Source: Hofstenia miamia (lineage: Eukaryota; Xenacoelomorpha; Acoela). Taken from it: 64,000 bases of DNA. Position 1 is the first letter of the stretch, and each line of letters starts with the position of its first letter. Under the pieces are notes generated by a model. The model searched no databases and was not told the origin of the DNA. It worked only from the letters and a program-made list of their open reading frames with translations. The DNA lies in assembly GCA_004352715.1 (NCBI GenBank), contig SCFE01000041.1, positions 2,015,937-2,079,936 of the forward strand. The letters are read 5' to 3'. The translations under genes and the position numbers were made by a program. Shown piece by piece: positions 48,815-60,520 of the stretch.

Positions 48815-48897
48815 GGGGGTAATACACTATGAAACATTTGGAAAACATTTTGTTTACCAAATATTGGTCATGCAAATTTGGTATTGTATCACCCCTT
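48815..48897. mobile_element. Short palindromic MITE-like element
   Basis: GGGGTAATACACTATGAAAC at 48816 pairs imperfectly with the complement of the right end (GGGGTGATACAATACCAAAT from 48896 downward), enclosing about 80 bp. The GTGATACAxTA motif also appears near 46776 and 46843. I saw no clear target duplication, so the superfamily is open. Confidence 0.45.
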
Positions 48898-49353
48898 TAC
48901 AGTCAGTGGCGTTGAACACCTAAGTTTTTTAGCATGACTCCTCTTTATAGGATTTATAGGCGTATATTTTCATATTTAATAAATAGTTCTTGATTTCTTT
49001 AATGTTTATATATAAACTTTGTCTTCATTAAAATAGTACAAATTTGTCCTCTTTGATCCATGTAGATAATATATTTTTTACTAAAAAAAGTCCTCACCTT
49101 TGTTCTGAAATTCTTTATTGCAGTTGGCTTTTTGTTTTCCTCATGTCCGCACTTTCACAATTTTAGGAACATATTTTCCAACAAACCAAAATTTATATTC
49201 ACATCGTTTGAATTTTGAATGTATGCTGTTTCTGAAAAGTTACATACAATAACTTTGTGACCAATATCTGCTATATAACTGCACTGCCTATAAAACATAA
49301 CTTCAAGATGAATATATAACAATCCTGTAAATATACTAAACACGTATTGACAT

Positions 49354-49605
49354 TAGGGTTGTGCGGGTACGGGCTTACTCGCGGGTATGGGTAAAATAAA
49401 CTGGATCCTGTTCACGAGTCGAGTGTCGCATTTTCCTCATTATACAGATATGTAAGTGCTTTTTATAAACAATCAGCTCAGAATTTAGCAACATATGAAA
49501 ATGTAAGTATAATTTAGCGGGGGGGGGATTCTCGTTATTATACATATTCGGTTCATTAAGTATAGTTGGATAGCGGTAGTAAATTATGCTACCCGCACAT
49601 CTCTA
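49354..49605. mobile_element. hAT-type miniature element 2
   Basis: A 252-bp non-coding element with a perfect 8-bp target duplication, ATTGACAT (49346-49353 and 49606-49613). The ends are TAGGGTTGTGCGGGTA on the left and, on the complement of the right, TAGAGATGTGCGGGTA. This end type and duplication length fit the hAT superfamily. The interior has a G-run near 49520 and no coding capacity. Confidence 0.88.
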
Positions 49606-49613
49606 ATTGACAT

Positions 49614-52600
49614 GCTTACAGCTCTAAAAATCACAGCAACATTTATAAGAACTACATTCCATATGCATAATACAAAACAAATGTTTGCTTGGTCAGACAG
49701 TTTTTGTTGTCCAAAGCATAAATGGTGGCCCCGGGTCTGCTTCTAATCACTGCAGCACGTCGCTCTTGTATAGTTTCAAAATACCAAACAAATGTAACAT
49801 TTGATTTTAGAATTGAAACATTACATTCGGGGTTTCAGTATGTCATATAATGTATTTAATGTACAATGACGGCGACCCTTGTGGACAGAAATATTCTTAT
49901 TTCCTTACTTCCCAATATTGAAACAAGTCAAAAATAGCAAATTTTAGCAAATATTGAGCAAAAATATTGATTGGTAATAAAATTATTTTACTGGATCAAT
50001 CTTTGAATGCTGCTCTCCATTTTAATAGTTACGTAAGTTGCCGGAGATAATGAATATCAGATTGAGATAACAGAATGATAAAATAAAACTAAATAAGGAC
50101 ATTAAATACTATAAAACTTCTACTACGCAAATGTCATGCAAACTAAGTTACTGTCAAGAAATGCGATTATTTGGTGCTAAGCATTTTCGCTTGCTGGAAT
50201 AGTATTTTTATTTTTAAAGTAATTTGATCTCTTCAGAGTTTAAAATCATGATAAAATTGTTGGATCTTCTTTTTCAATCTGGTTACAGAATTTGATATAA
50301 TATACTGGAATTTCCAAATGATTTTTATGTCTAATTAGTCTTTTCTTTGTTGTGTCGTATTCTAAATATTGAGTTAATATCTTATTTAATTATTTAATGT
50401 GGAAATGCTCGACTTAAGAGGGCTTTGATTGTATTCTCAGCATGTGATACAAACGAAATAAAGTCCAGTGTTTGCTGATTTTTAATGAAAACCTGTTACA
50501 AAATCATTTTCAATTATTATCCAAGAAGTCTAATCTTGCCTGTTGTTTTTTTTTCAATACTAAATTTTATAAATTGAGTAATGTCATTTATATAATTTAG
50601 AAATCTTTGGCAGTGTTATTATTTTCAAATACAAAATATTGTCGACATAGCAAATGCCCATACATAATTGATATTTGTTTGATTATATTTTACTTTGGTT
50701 TCAATCATATGCATTGCATAGGATGATAGTTGTAATAAATTTCGGAAGCTATTTCCAAGTTTATTCTTTTAGTTCTTTATTTTTGCTAAAATGAGAGAAA
50801 TGGCAATACAATTCTCTAAAGTATAAGTACTCAGGGTTTTCTAGTTTAACAACTAATCATTTGGTGGATTGTGCCAATGATAAATTGTCTTATTTGCATA
50901 GAAACGGTTATCCACTAGGGCAGTCCTCAGTTTTTCAATTAGATGTACTACTGGGGTTGACAGCATTCCAAAATTCATCAGTCTTGCCTATAACATTTTG
51001 TAAAATGCGTACGTGGGAACATCATTTGAAAATTATAGGGTTTTATCGTCCTTACTAAGGGCACTTGCGTGTCATTTTACATATTAGTTATTTACTAATG
51101 TTTTTTGCATTGCTATCCTACAGATAAGTTATCGTTTTAGTTACTAAGGAAAATTACATCCACTTTTATTTGATAAAATCATTTTTGCAGAAAGCAATAT
51201 GCCATTAACAATCATTGAGAAGAGACCCACAACTTAATTTAATATAAGTTTCTGAAAGTTTATAGTTTTGCAATTTTATTATTACAAACTTATCTTCGGC
51301 GGTAAATTGGCTATCACTCATTCATAGATTATCCAGTTGCACGAAGTTTTTTGCAAATAGAAAGTTATTACATGCTATTGTCATTAAACGAACACGCTGT
51401 TTGAATATATCAGAATGCATTGTATTTAAACCTTTTAAAATTAAATTTATTTTTACCTATTATGTTTACCAGAGGTTATCTATAATTTTATATCTTTTAT
51501 TCCAAGGATGAATATTAACCTGCTTAATATCAAATTGAAAAATTCTTTCGATTTGATGTTACTGTTTCTGTATGCATGCACTTTCATCATCATATTATAA
51601 TCCTTGATTGGTCAATGTTACTATGCCGTGATTGTGTGACTGTGACATAGATATATGTCTCAAGTACTCTAACATTGAAATTCCGTCAATGATAATTTGT
51701 TGCTTGTATCATATGGGAAACACACCGCATAGAGATTTTTATTTTGTTCTTGTGTGTATTCAAATGCTTCGTTTGTATAATGATATTCTCCTTAACGATT
51801 TTATAGTATTTTGTCGCTTGGCTCGCTTATAGGAGACAATGTTAGCGGAAGTGTAAACAAAATTTAAAACCTTTATTCAAACGCAACATTTAGAAAAAAA
51901 TTCCTTTTTGCTTTTCTTAACTTGCAAGATAAGACTCCATTGTAAATTTGATTAAAATAGCCAATGCTGAAATCTATGCATGCTATTAAATTTGAGATAT
52001 AATTTGCAACATATTACTCAAGGATAATCGTTGAGTCGTCACGAGTATTCATTGCAGGCTGCAGATGGCATGATGGATTTTAAGCAAACTAGAAAAATAT
52101 CGTACTGTGCTTAGAGTTGAAATATTGTGGTCTCAATCTATCACTAAACGTCTGCTTGTACTGAAATCAACGCCAAGAGATAAAGAACTTAATATTTTTG
52201 GGAACTGTTGTTAGTTCTGATTTAATAACGGTTTTCAAAAGCATGTTTTGATATTTTAATCTCATTGTTATCGGATTTATATTTCACTATGTATTATGGG
52301 CACTTCATTAGGCAAGTTCAACACGAACGTACTCAATATGTGAAATGTTTTTGTTATCATCTCATGTTAAAATAAAGTTCTATTTTCCGCTAATTTCCAG
52401 GAGTAGTGATTTTCTCACCTTTTTGTTAATTCAATTATCGCTTTGTCTAATTTTATTGCATCTAACGGTTTTAGTGAAGAAGCTTCTTTTATTTAATTAT
52501 CTTTGCTGCAGTTGGCTTTGCTAAAATTTTTATGATTAGCAAAGAGCTTTTTTATTTACTAATGTATTTTCCTTTTCACTGTTTTGTATGTTTAGAAGGT

Positions 52601-52713
52601 TATCATAACCCAAATTTAATATTTCCATAATATATTTCGTTTTCACTTTTCATTAGTTTCTCCGTAAATGTTTCTTTAAAGATTTAAGCTTAACTTATTT
52701 TAAATAGCAATCC

Positions 52714-52715
<2 letters not shown>
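49614..52715. other. Gene-poor sequence
   Basis: AT-rich, no supported gene. Frames at 50861-51058 and 51632-51832 resemble nothing known. Confidence 0.45.

Positions 52716-52746
<31 letters not shown>
52716..52746. repeat. (TA)n microsatellite
   Basis: About 15 TA units. Confidence 0.9.
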
Positions 52747-52750
<4 letters not shown>

Positions 52751-53195
52751 TATTCATAAACAACGTGCTGATCATTTGCTGAATAAACTTAGTTTATTTT
52801 TTAACACGCATATGCATCTATTCATATACAAAATACGTTTTCTACGCGTAGCTCCCCTCTTAGCAACAAAAAAATGCACAGTAACAAAGTGTTTATCAGT
52901 CGATGGGAAATTCAGTTTTCTATAAGTTAAATGAAAGTAGGCAACATTGCCTCAAGACCGAACAACTTTCAAAAATCTGTCCTGAAATGTGTCCATCAAA
53001 ATCTGCATTTTTAAGGTAATTTTTCTTTGGACTCCAGCAAATATTACTTCAGTTTTTGAATATTTTTTGGATTTTCTATTCCTTCATGACCCCCAAACAT
53101 TTTGTATCGGTGAAAGGTCCAGTAAGTTGGCAGATCACTGAAAAATTTGCAAATATTTTCCACTGAAAAAATTTTGGGTATGTCTTGAAGAATGN

Positions 53196-53226
<31 letters not shown>
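53196..53226. repeat. (TA)n microsatellite after a single N
   Basis: About 15 TA units preceded by N at 53195, another unresolved junction. It abuts hAT element 3 on its right. Confidence 0.9.
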
Positions 53227-53227
<1 letters not shown>

Positions 53228-53234
53228 TTTGCAT

Positions 53235-53632
53235 TAGAGATAAGTGCGGTGCGGTGTACCGCGGTATCGATTTACACAATTGCGGTAGTTAGCGATCGAA
53301 TAAAAGTTATGTAGATAACGTGTTTTGTTTTAAGATTTAATATCTCAAAAAACTGTTTCTGAAGCAAAACTAAGAAATTTCACATTCAAGATATTGAGAG
53401 GAATTTTACATATTTCATGAAAAATTTGATACTATTCTAATAACATTGAACTACATAACAAAATACCCAAGAAGTTTTCTTTGAAATTATCCACGAATGA
53501 TGTATAACCCTGATACAACGATTCAGAAATTGCTCTTTGCTTACAAAGATAAAAATTGCCATTGTTGCGTTATACCGCGGTAAAAGTTGATTTATTGAGG
53601 TTGGTTGTAGTTAGTTACCGCGTTCATCTCTA
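53235..53632. mobile_element. hAT-type miniature element 3
   Basis: A 398-bp non-coding element. The left end TAGAGATAAGTGCGGT pairs with the complement of the right end, TAGAGATGAACGCGGT. Flanks CTTTGCAT (53227-53234) and CTGTGTAT (53633-53640) agree at 6 of 8 positions, an aged target duplication. ACCGCGGTA occurs near both ends (about 53258 and 53576) as a subterminal repeat. The end type is the same as in element 2, but the interiors differ. Confidence 0.75.
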
Positions 53633-53640
53633 CTGTGTAT

Positions 53641-55139
53641 ATATAATTTGACGTTTTACTTGTTGAAAAGCATTTCTACATTAGCTTGGCGGTTTCATGC
53701 TGACCTGTTGACTTTTCTCCTTTCTTTGATGTTGAAGCATGCACTAGTTTTTAATAAATGTCTTTATATCAATTCAACAAGACTTTTGAAATAAAAGTGA
53801 CCCCTGCGAAATATTTCCTTCGGGGGCAATAAACGTTGGTAGAACATAGGTAGTCACGTTTAATGATAACATGGTACTTCATTTCGATTTACTTTATAAG
53901 ACTTTTTAATTGCACATTAAAATTGCCCCAGTTGCTGAATTGTAACGAACGTACTAATATACGTTTCTGCACAGTGATTTATATGGACTTGGAAGTACTT
54001 TCAAATTTTCTTTATTTTTAAATGGGGTTTGTTATAATAATAGGGAGGCTAATCATAAGAATTAAGTAAACCAGAAATATTGATAAACTTTGAAAAAACC
54101 TATTAATTTACTAAAGATGTATTTCGACCACGAATTTCCATTAAATGTCAGAATCTCTGCTTACTACAACTAAGCTGCAAAATAAGATCATGTGTTTTGA
54201 GAGAGTCATGATAGACATGTGTAGCTGACCAAGGGCCCCATTAGGGAGGTTCATATCCCCCTGGAAACTAACAATAGTTCCATTTTGCGTACAATCATTT
54301 CAATTCACATAATTGTCCAGAAACTACAAGCGTATAAAATTGCGAAAATCATTCTCTTCTTGATGGAACACATTATTTCTCTAATATAGAATATTTCGAT
54401 TTGAAACTTTGATTTTTCTTTAATGTTGTAAATTCTTAGGATATAATTCTTAGCATTCGCAATAATTGATATCAGTCTTACTTCTTTAGTGTTTTTTAAT
54501 TAAATATTCTTGCTTAGTATGGTTTGTAAACACCTGGCTCTATCTTATTGACTGCTAATCTCGAAATAATCTTCTTACTTGGATAAATTCGGGCTTGTAA
54601 TATTGTTTTTGGCGAATGTTAGGATAGCAACTTCGATTTAAACAATTCATGAATTTAGCAGTCATTAACGAACTATGTATTTTGCAGACGAGTAATATGT
54701 AAATTGTCATTTCTTCAGATCTATTCAATATTTCGACAAGTTGAAAACAGCTGATAAATAAAATCTATTGCTAATTATTGGCCTTTTTTATGTATAGTTG
54801 CGGACTTGTTGAAAGGGACAATAATATTAGGACTGGATGTAAAAAAAATAATAGACTGTTTTTTGAAATCTTCACTGAATGAAAATTAGATAGTGTTACT
54901 ATTAGTAGCTGTTGAACCCGACCCAATTGAGATTTAGTGCATGCCTGAAACTTAACCGTACCAACCTCACATGATCCTACGTTTGACTACTTATTTATTA
55001 TCTACAACCAGCAACAAAATATCACAAAATTATTATTTGTTCTTTGCCTTTGAATGATTATCTGTTATTTTTACGTATGTGATAATAAAACAATTTCCTC
55101 CCTAACCTGTCTGAACGTTTACTCCCCTGCCTGATTCAA
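53641..55139. other. Gene-poor sequence
   Basis: No gene or repeat recognised. Confidence 0.4.
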
Positions 55140-55290
55140 CAACCGAAATCAGTTACTTCGGGTACTTGACGTAGCTCGAATGCAAACTGCAGTTTGGATC
55201 AGTTTGAAACGATCTTTCGCGGCTTGAGACATATATGACGCGAGCGTTTCACCTCAATGCTGTCTAACAGGTAAATTCCAACCAAATATA
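55140..55290. promoter_or_regulatory. GC-richer island, candidate cis-regulatory element
   Basis: Distinct from its AT-rich surroundings. It has TTTCACCTC (T-box-like half site), AACAGGTAAA (E-box type) and paired palindromic stretches such as AAACTGCAGTTT (55186-55197). Function is inferred only from composition and motifs. Confidence 0.3.
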
Positions 55291-56034
55291 CTCCTTTGTA
55301 GTGGTAATAGACTTAAATCCAAAGATTTGCATGAATTTTTTCATGATTCACAATTTTGTTCCAAACGTTTATCATCTCAATTTAGGTACAAAACGTTTCT
55401 ATAAAACTGTCAAATTTATTGACAACGAATTATGGGGACACATTGCAATTACAAAATGATTTGTTTATGAATTGATTATTCAGTTACAGAGGGTTTATTC
55501 CCAAAAATATGGTTTTACTGCCAATAGTCAGTTCCACCGAATATTACAACTTCATCCTCTTGAGATTTGGAATCATTCACCATCCATATTCCATTCATTA
55601 CCGTGTACTACGCAATTGTTCTATTCTCGTGATCAAAAGAGTAGAAATAGTTGGTAAATCGACCGACGTTTCTAAAAAGTTGTACATTTCGAAAATTATC
55701 AATTTAGGTAATAAAAGCTGTTTTAGGTGTTTAAGCTATTATATCAGCCCTGGCTATGACACTAATTGAATTAATGAATTAAATCACGCATGAATTCGTA
55801 GATATACATGTTTGATAAATAGTTTTATTTTAAGTTTATAATAAATCAGTTATATTTTCTGAAATGAATAGGGTGCATGAAGTGGTATTACTGAGATCGC
55901 CCCCAAATTTATGTGCAAATTCCAAACGCATTTGCATTGAATATTCACACTTGCAAGACACACTCGATATATCGAATATCTGAAAACACCACAGTATAGA
56001 GAATTGGCTCTTCTATCATTTTCATCTTAAATTC

Positions 56035-56130
56035 TCCCTGCACCGTACCACCTTTGCGTAGTGTCAGAGGGTCCCACGCTTATGACGCGTCGACCATTGA
56101 CTCTGCATACTGCGCACCTGAATTAAACAT
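56035..56130. promoter_or_regulatory. GC-richer island, candidate cis-regulatory element
   Basis: About 95 bp with a composition unlike the flanks, including TATGACGCGTCGACCATTGA (56078-56097; CRE-like TGACGC) and GCGCACCTGAATTAAAC, with an E-box beside a homeodomain-type ATTAA. No coding potential. Confidence 0.3.
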
Positions 56131-56912
56131 GAATAGACTATTTACCTAAAACAAAAGAGATTTAGTTATTGCTGCAATGGGATGTAGGCTGTCCTGTTTT
56201 TCTGAACATTAGGTATGGAAAGTTTTTCAAAAAATGGATTCTTCAGTGAAAAAATAGTTAAGTTTTTCACGCACTTCAGTCACAAAAATAATTTTTGATG
56301 CATGCTTTGCCATAAAACGGGAGCACATTTCACCATAGATGTGTTCATATTCAAAATTCTTAATAGTTTTAGAGAACAATATTTGACAATGTGAACAAAA
56401 CTGAGTGTTGCCTTTCCAATGTAATAAAATTGCTTTATGGCGATCATTTTATAGCGATCTTTTTTAAAACGACCAAATTTGATGAGTGATCACTAGGGGT
56501 ATTCCAAAATTTATTTTTTCGAGGTTTAGTGCGGAATAGTGGAGAAATGGTATAAAAATAATATCAATAATAAAATTTCGCGCGATTTATTAAGTTTTGT
56601 CACGCCCTTTCTTCATTTAAATAAGCAGTATAAAGCACGTCTGTTATTGTTATTGTAAATATAGAATTTAATTACTAAGTTGCTTTAATATACTTATTAG
56701 TTAGCTAAACAGGGAGGACGGCTGTTCCCACTTCCCTCTCACCCCCATCCACCCCTGATTATAACCCCATTTTCAAAAACTATCTAAGCTTTATATGAAT
56801 ATTGAAATATCAATGAATTTTAGTGGTTTTCATAACGTAAAAACCCTTACTTTCAAGGTTTTCTGCTACCCATAAATGAAAAGAGTTTTAAAAATACTAG
56901 CATTAGCTGTCA

Positions 56913-56917
<5 letters not shown>

Positions 56918-56955
<38 letters not shown>

Positions 56956-56956
56956 T
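56918..56956. repeat. (TA)n microsatellite
   Basis: TA run with one break; a single N follows at 56977. Confidence 0.85.
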
Positions 56957-56977
56957 GATTCAATTTTACATAAATTN

Positions 56978-58106
56978 GATTTAACCACAGCCCATTCAAA
57001 TTTTCCAGGACTGCACTTGCTCTAAGAAATCACGATATTACAAAATAGGTCTAACTGTTAAAAGGCCGTTAAATTAATTTAAAAAACTTTCTATAACCAC
57101 AAATATTATTGGTTGATTTATGGCTTATGTGTATGAAACTTATAATACCTTGAATTGAGATTATTGTTAAGAAATTTTTACTTTAATGGAGCATATTGCT
57201 TTCTATTCAATATCATGAGCTAAAATTACTGAAAAATTGATAAAATGATATAAAAATACTCGAAAACATCATATACGAAAGATACACATGGATTCCATTA
57301 ATGATCTTCACTGGCTTCAACTGGTTGGGAGAATTGGATACGAATAAATTTGCCAGTAAGACTTTGCAATTAGAAAAACGGTAGGCTTCAAAGTAAAGGC
57401 TGATTTTTTGTTGCAACAATTACCAGATATTTAGTCTTATGTTCAGCAAATTTGGTGATTTTTGCCAATACTTGGGTGTCTGTTTGGTTTTAAAATCAGA
57501 TTTTGATACTTGCATCTATCTAGAGCTTTGTAACGCACTAGTGTTTTATCCAAAAGCAAATGAATACTTAAAATGTCATTGGAGCTTAAAATGTGTTGGT
57601 ATATTGTTGTTTTAGATAAAATCATGCAGCTCAGAAGGCTATTGAGCTCATGGAGGACGTGGCAAAGTCAGCATCAACGCAATAATACACTTTAAATAAA
57701 CAGTATATTTGCTGCAATTTCACAAAATTACATCTAAAAACTGGCATTTTTTGTTTATAAAATACGCCTGCATAGAATTACTATAAAACTCCAAAATTAA
57801 GAGAGCATGACGTTTTTTACGTTTAGTATTTTTCTTCGGTGTTCTTTAAGCATATTTTATAATTTCTTTACGTTTGGCACCCAAGCTTTCGCAAATTTAC
57901 TAAAAACATGTTTTAGGAATAGCCTTAGGAGGCACTAGAAAAGAAACATTTTTTTGCATGAGTATTTTGGCATTTTGAACGTTGAATTTTAATGATGTTT
58001 TTTCATATTTACCAGTTTGACACATAAAGTGCATGTATTGAATATTTCATGCAGCTATTAGCTATTCATCGAAGATAATTACTAAGTGAGTTATAAATTG
58101 TGATGG
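56978..58106. other. Gene-poor sequence
   Basis: No supported gene. Two minus-strand frames (57213-57419 and 57443-57625) resemble nothing known. Confidence 0.4.
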
Positions 58107-58271
58107 ATGCGGTCCGGTTAACCCGATCAGGTTAAAACCGGTTAAATCGATCCGGTCCGGTTAAATCAGGTTAAGCTACAGGAGCCGGTTAATCAGGTTA
58201 ATCATTTTTGATTTTCAAAATATTTTGATTACAATGATTGCGTTATTACAAAACAGTAGTAGTGGTGGGAN

Positions 58272-58304
<33 letters not shown>

Positions 58305-58485
58305 TTTTACAAATAATAAACCAATTTGATTTGGACACATAGGAATAAGAATATTTTTCTTTTTAATTTTAAAATGAATATTGACGTTTATAACCAAGCA
58401 AACACTAATTTTAGAGGTCAGATTAAAGCCTTTATAACCGATTAGGTTGAGAAGAAATCCGGTCCGTTTAATCCGGTTAAAGTGT
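58107..58485. repeat. Cluster of CCGGTTAA-type repeats
   Basis: At least eight CGGTTAA or AGGTTAA units lie in 58107-58205, several as CCGGTCCGGTTAA. A second group, with TCCGGTCCGTTTAATCCGG, lies at about 58432-58485. The intervening sequence holds a single N (58271) and a (TA)n run (58272-58303). It looks like the two ends of a small repeat element with arrayed subterminal motifs. Confidence 0.6.
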
Positions 58486-58899
58486 ATTGAAACCCACAGC
58501 ACTAATACAAACTCTCATCCTTACTTGCAGTAAAACATACTATTTCTTATCAATTGTGTACTTCCTATGAATAATCTATACAGCGTATAATTGAAAATTC
58601 CACAATAGCAATGCATGTAAATTTAATCAAATTCAGCTATGCAGATTGATGTGGTTAACTCACATGTTCTTCATTTAACTGCTGCCTTATTGGATTATAA
58701 GGGGATTTCATATTCGTTGTTGTTCAAGCATTAGAGCTACTGACATTTAGTTGTGTATTATACAAAAACACGTATTGAAATCTAACTTAATCACGGTTTA
58801 GTTTCATGATCAGAGAGTAAAAATAGTCTTATTAATTCAAGAAGACTATCAATGATAGTCCATTGTTTATTGCTGGTACAATTTCTTTTTTTCGAGGCC

Positions 58900-58901
<2 letters not shown>

Positions 58902-58933
<32 letters not shown>

Positions 58934-59152
58934 NNNNNNNNNNNNNNNNNNNNNNNNNNNNNNNNNNNNNNNNNNNNNNNNNNNNNNNNNNNNNNNNNNN
59001 NNNNNNNNNNNNNNNNNNNNNNNNNNNNNNNNNNNNNNNNNNNNNNNNNNNNNNNNNNNNNNNNNNNNNNNNNNNNNNNNNNNNNNNNNNNNNNNNNNNN
59101 NNNNNNNNNNNNNNNNNNNNNNNNNNNNNNNNNNNNNNNNNNNNNNNNNNNN

Positions 59153-59183
<31 letters not shown>
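58902..59183. repeat. (TA)n microsatellite with gap
   Basis: TA runs at 58902-58933 and 59153-59183 flank N 58934-59152. Probably one long microsatellite that could not be assembled. Confidence 0.9.
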
Positions 59184-59185
<2 letters not shown>

Positions 59186-60109
59186 TAAATAAATGTTTCG
59201 CACAAAAAACAATAACCTTCATAACGATAAGTAAAAAAACCAAAAAACCTTTGAGAAAGCCTTTTATAGAAACAATATGGGAACTAAAGCAACTGTGTGT
59301 GCTTCAGGCGCGGTTTTACAAAAATTATCCAAATATATTAAGTTGCTGGTCTTTATGTGAATCTTGTGATAAAAACAAATTTTCAGTGGTTTTCATAAAA
59401 TATAACCAATTTTTTTCAAAAAAAAAATCTGCTTTCCCTTGAATAAAAAGCGTGTTAAAAAGACTAATTCTCAAGTGTATAAATATATTCCTTAATGTTT
59501 TTGTGGAGAACCTCATCGGCCATTGAACTTTTTGTAAAATTATGATGAGATTTTCTTTAATTTGCAAATAAGTAATAGGTTTATAATAAGTTTGTTTAAA
59601 ATGTTCTAGGTTTGCACCTGATCTGCGTTAGTTCTTATGCTTTTTAAAATGATTTTATATAAATGTATATGTTGACGCTTTGTGACAGGAAACACTTGAT
59701 TTGATCTACAAAGCGCCAAATTATTTATCGGCCCTTTGTCAATATAATTCTGTTACAATGTGCCAATTCATCAAAATTTTGCTATAATTCTCAGAATAAT
59801 AAGTTTTTGAATTGGATCATGTATGTACGTCTTTGCTCTAAATGTTATTATATGGAAGGTTTAAAGTTGTATATTGTATTGTATCGTTATAAATTACTTG
59901 AACAGATTCCTTTAGTGATATGTTTTCGCAACTTATGACACTAAACGGAATTCCGACATCAGTTTCTTTTACCATCTATTTCGTCAAATAGGGTCAGTGT
60001 CGGTAAATAAAACAATGTGCCTGGAGATATATTCCTTTCGCCGAAAAGCCGATTATAAATTTGTTTACGGGATAAAAAATATGCTATAAAATTGTTTATT
60101 AACTTTTTT
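59184..60109. other. Gene-poor sequence
   Basis: No gene or repeat recognised. Confidence 0.4.
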
Positions 60110-60520
60110 GCAGATTTGTGAGGTGTGAACCCTGGCGGGATAATTTTTCGGCTGGCGATTATGGCTGAGAGAGTGGGTATATTAAGTTGGATAATCGGAA
60201 ATTGATGATTCGCCGCTCACAGCTATTAACGTCTTTTTTAATAAGTTTTTAATTTGATCACTGATTAGCGATAGTGGATACTTAATTGTGAAAGCTCTTG
60301 ATCATTTTTGAACTTTCTCTCCTTTTCCACTTGTAATTTTGCCAGCGGCCATTTCCCATGCATGTGGAACTTTGTTGTCCCAACGCATCCAATCGGGCTG
60401 TATTGACACGCGTGTTAATCAGATGCCTATACTCAATCAAATTAATGGCACCCACTTTTTCTCGCACTTCATTAACGCTGAAAGTAAGGTGCGCTTTCTC
60501 CAACATTGAATCACGACATT
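60110..60520. promoter_or_regulatory. GC-richer island, candidate cis-regulatory element
   Basis: About 400 bp distinct from the AT-rich flanks. It combines GATA-type sites (GGGATAAT, TTGGATAATCGGAAAT) with an adjacent ETS-type GGAA, several homeodomain-type ATTA/TTAAT sites and a CACGCGTG. GATA and GGAA next to each other is the design of known early tunicate enhancers, but this is only a resemblance. A 74-codon minus-strand frame (60282-60506) resembles no family. Confidence 0.35.

Noticed and set aside
52860-53190. Possible antisense remnant of a DNA-transposon transposase
   Set aside because: A few GC-richer phrases suggested coding decay, but no catalytic motif or inverted ends could be found.
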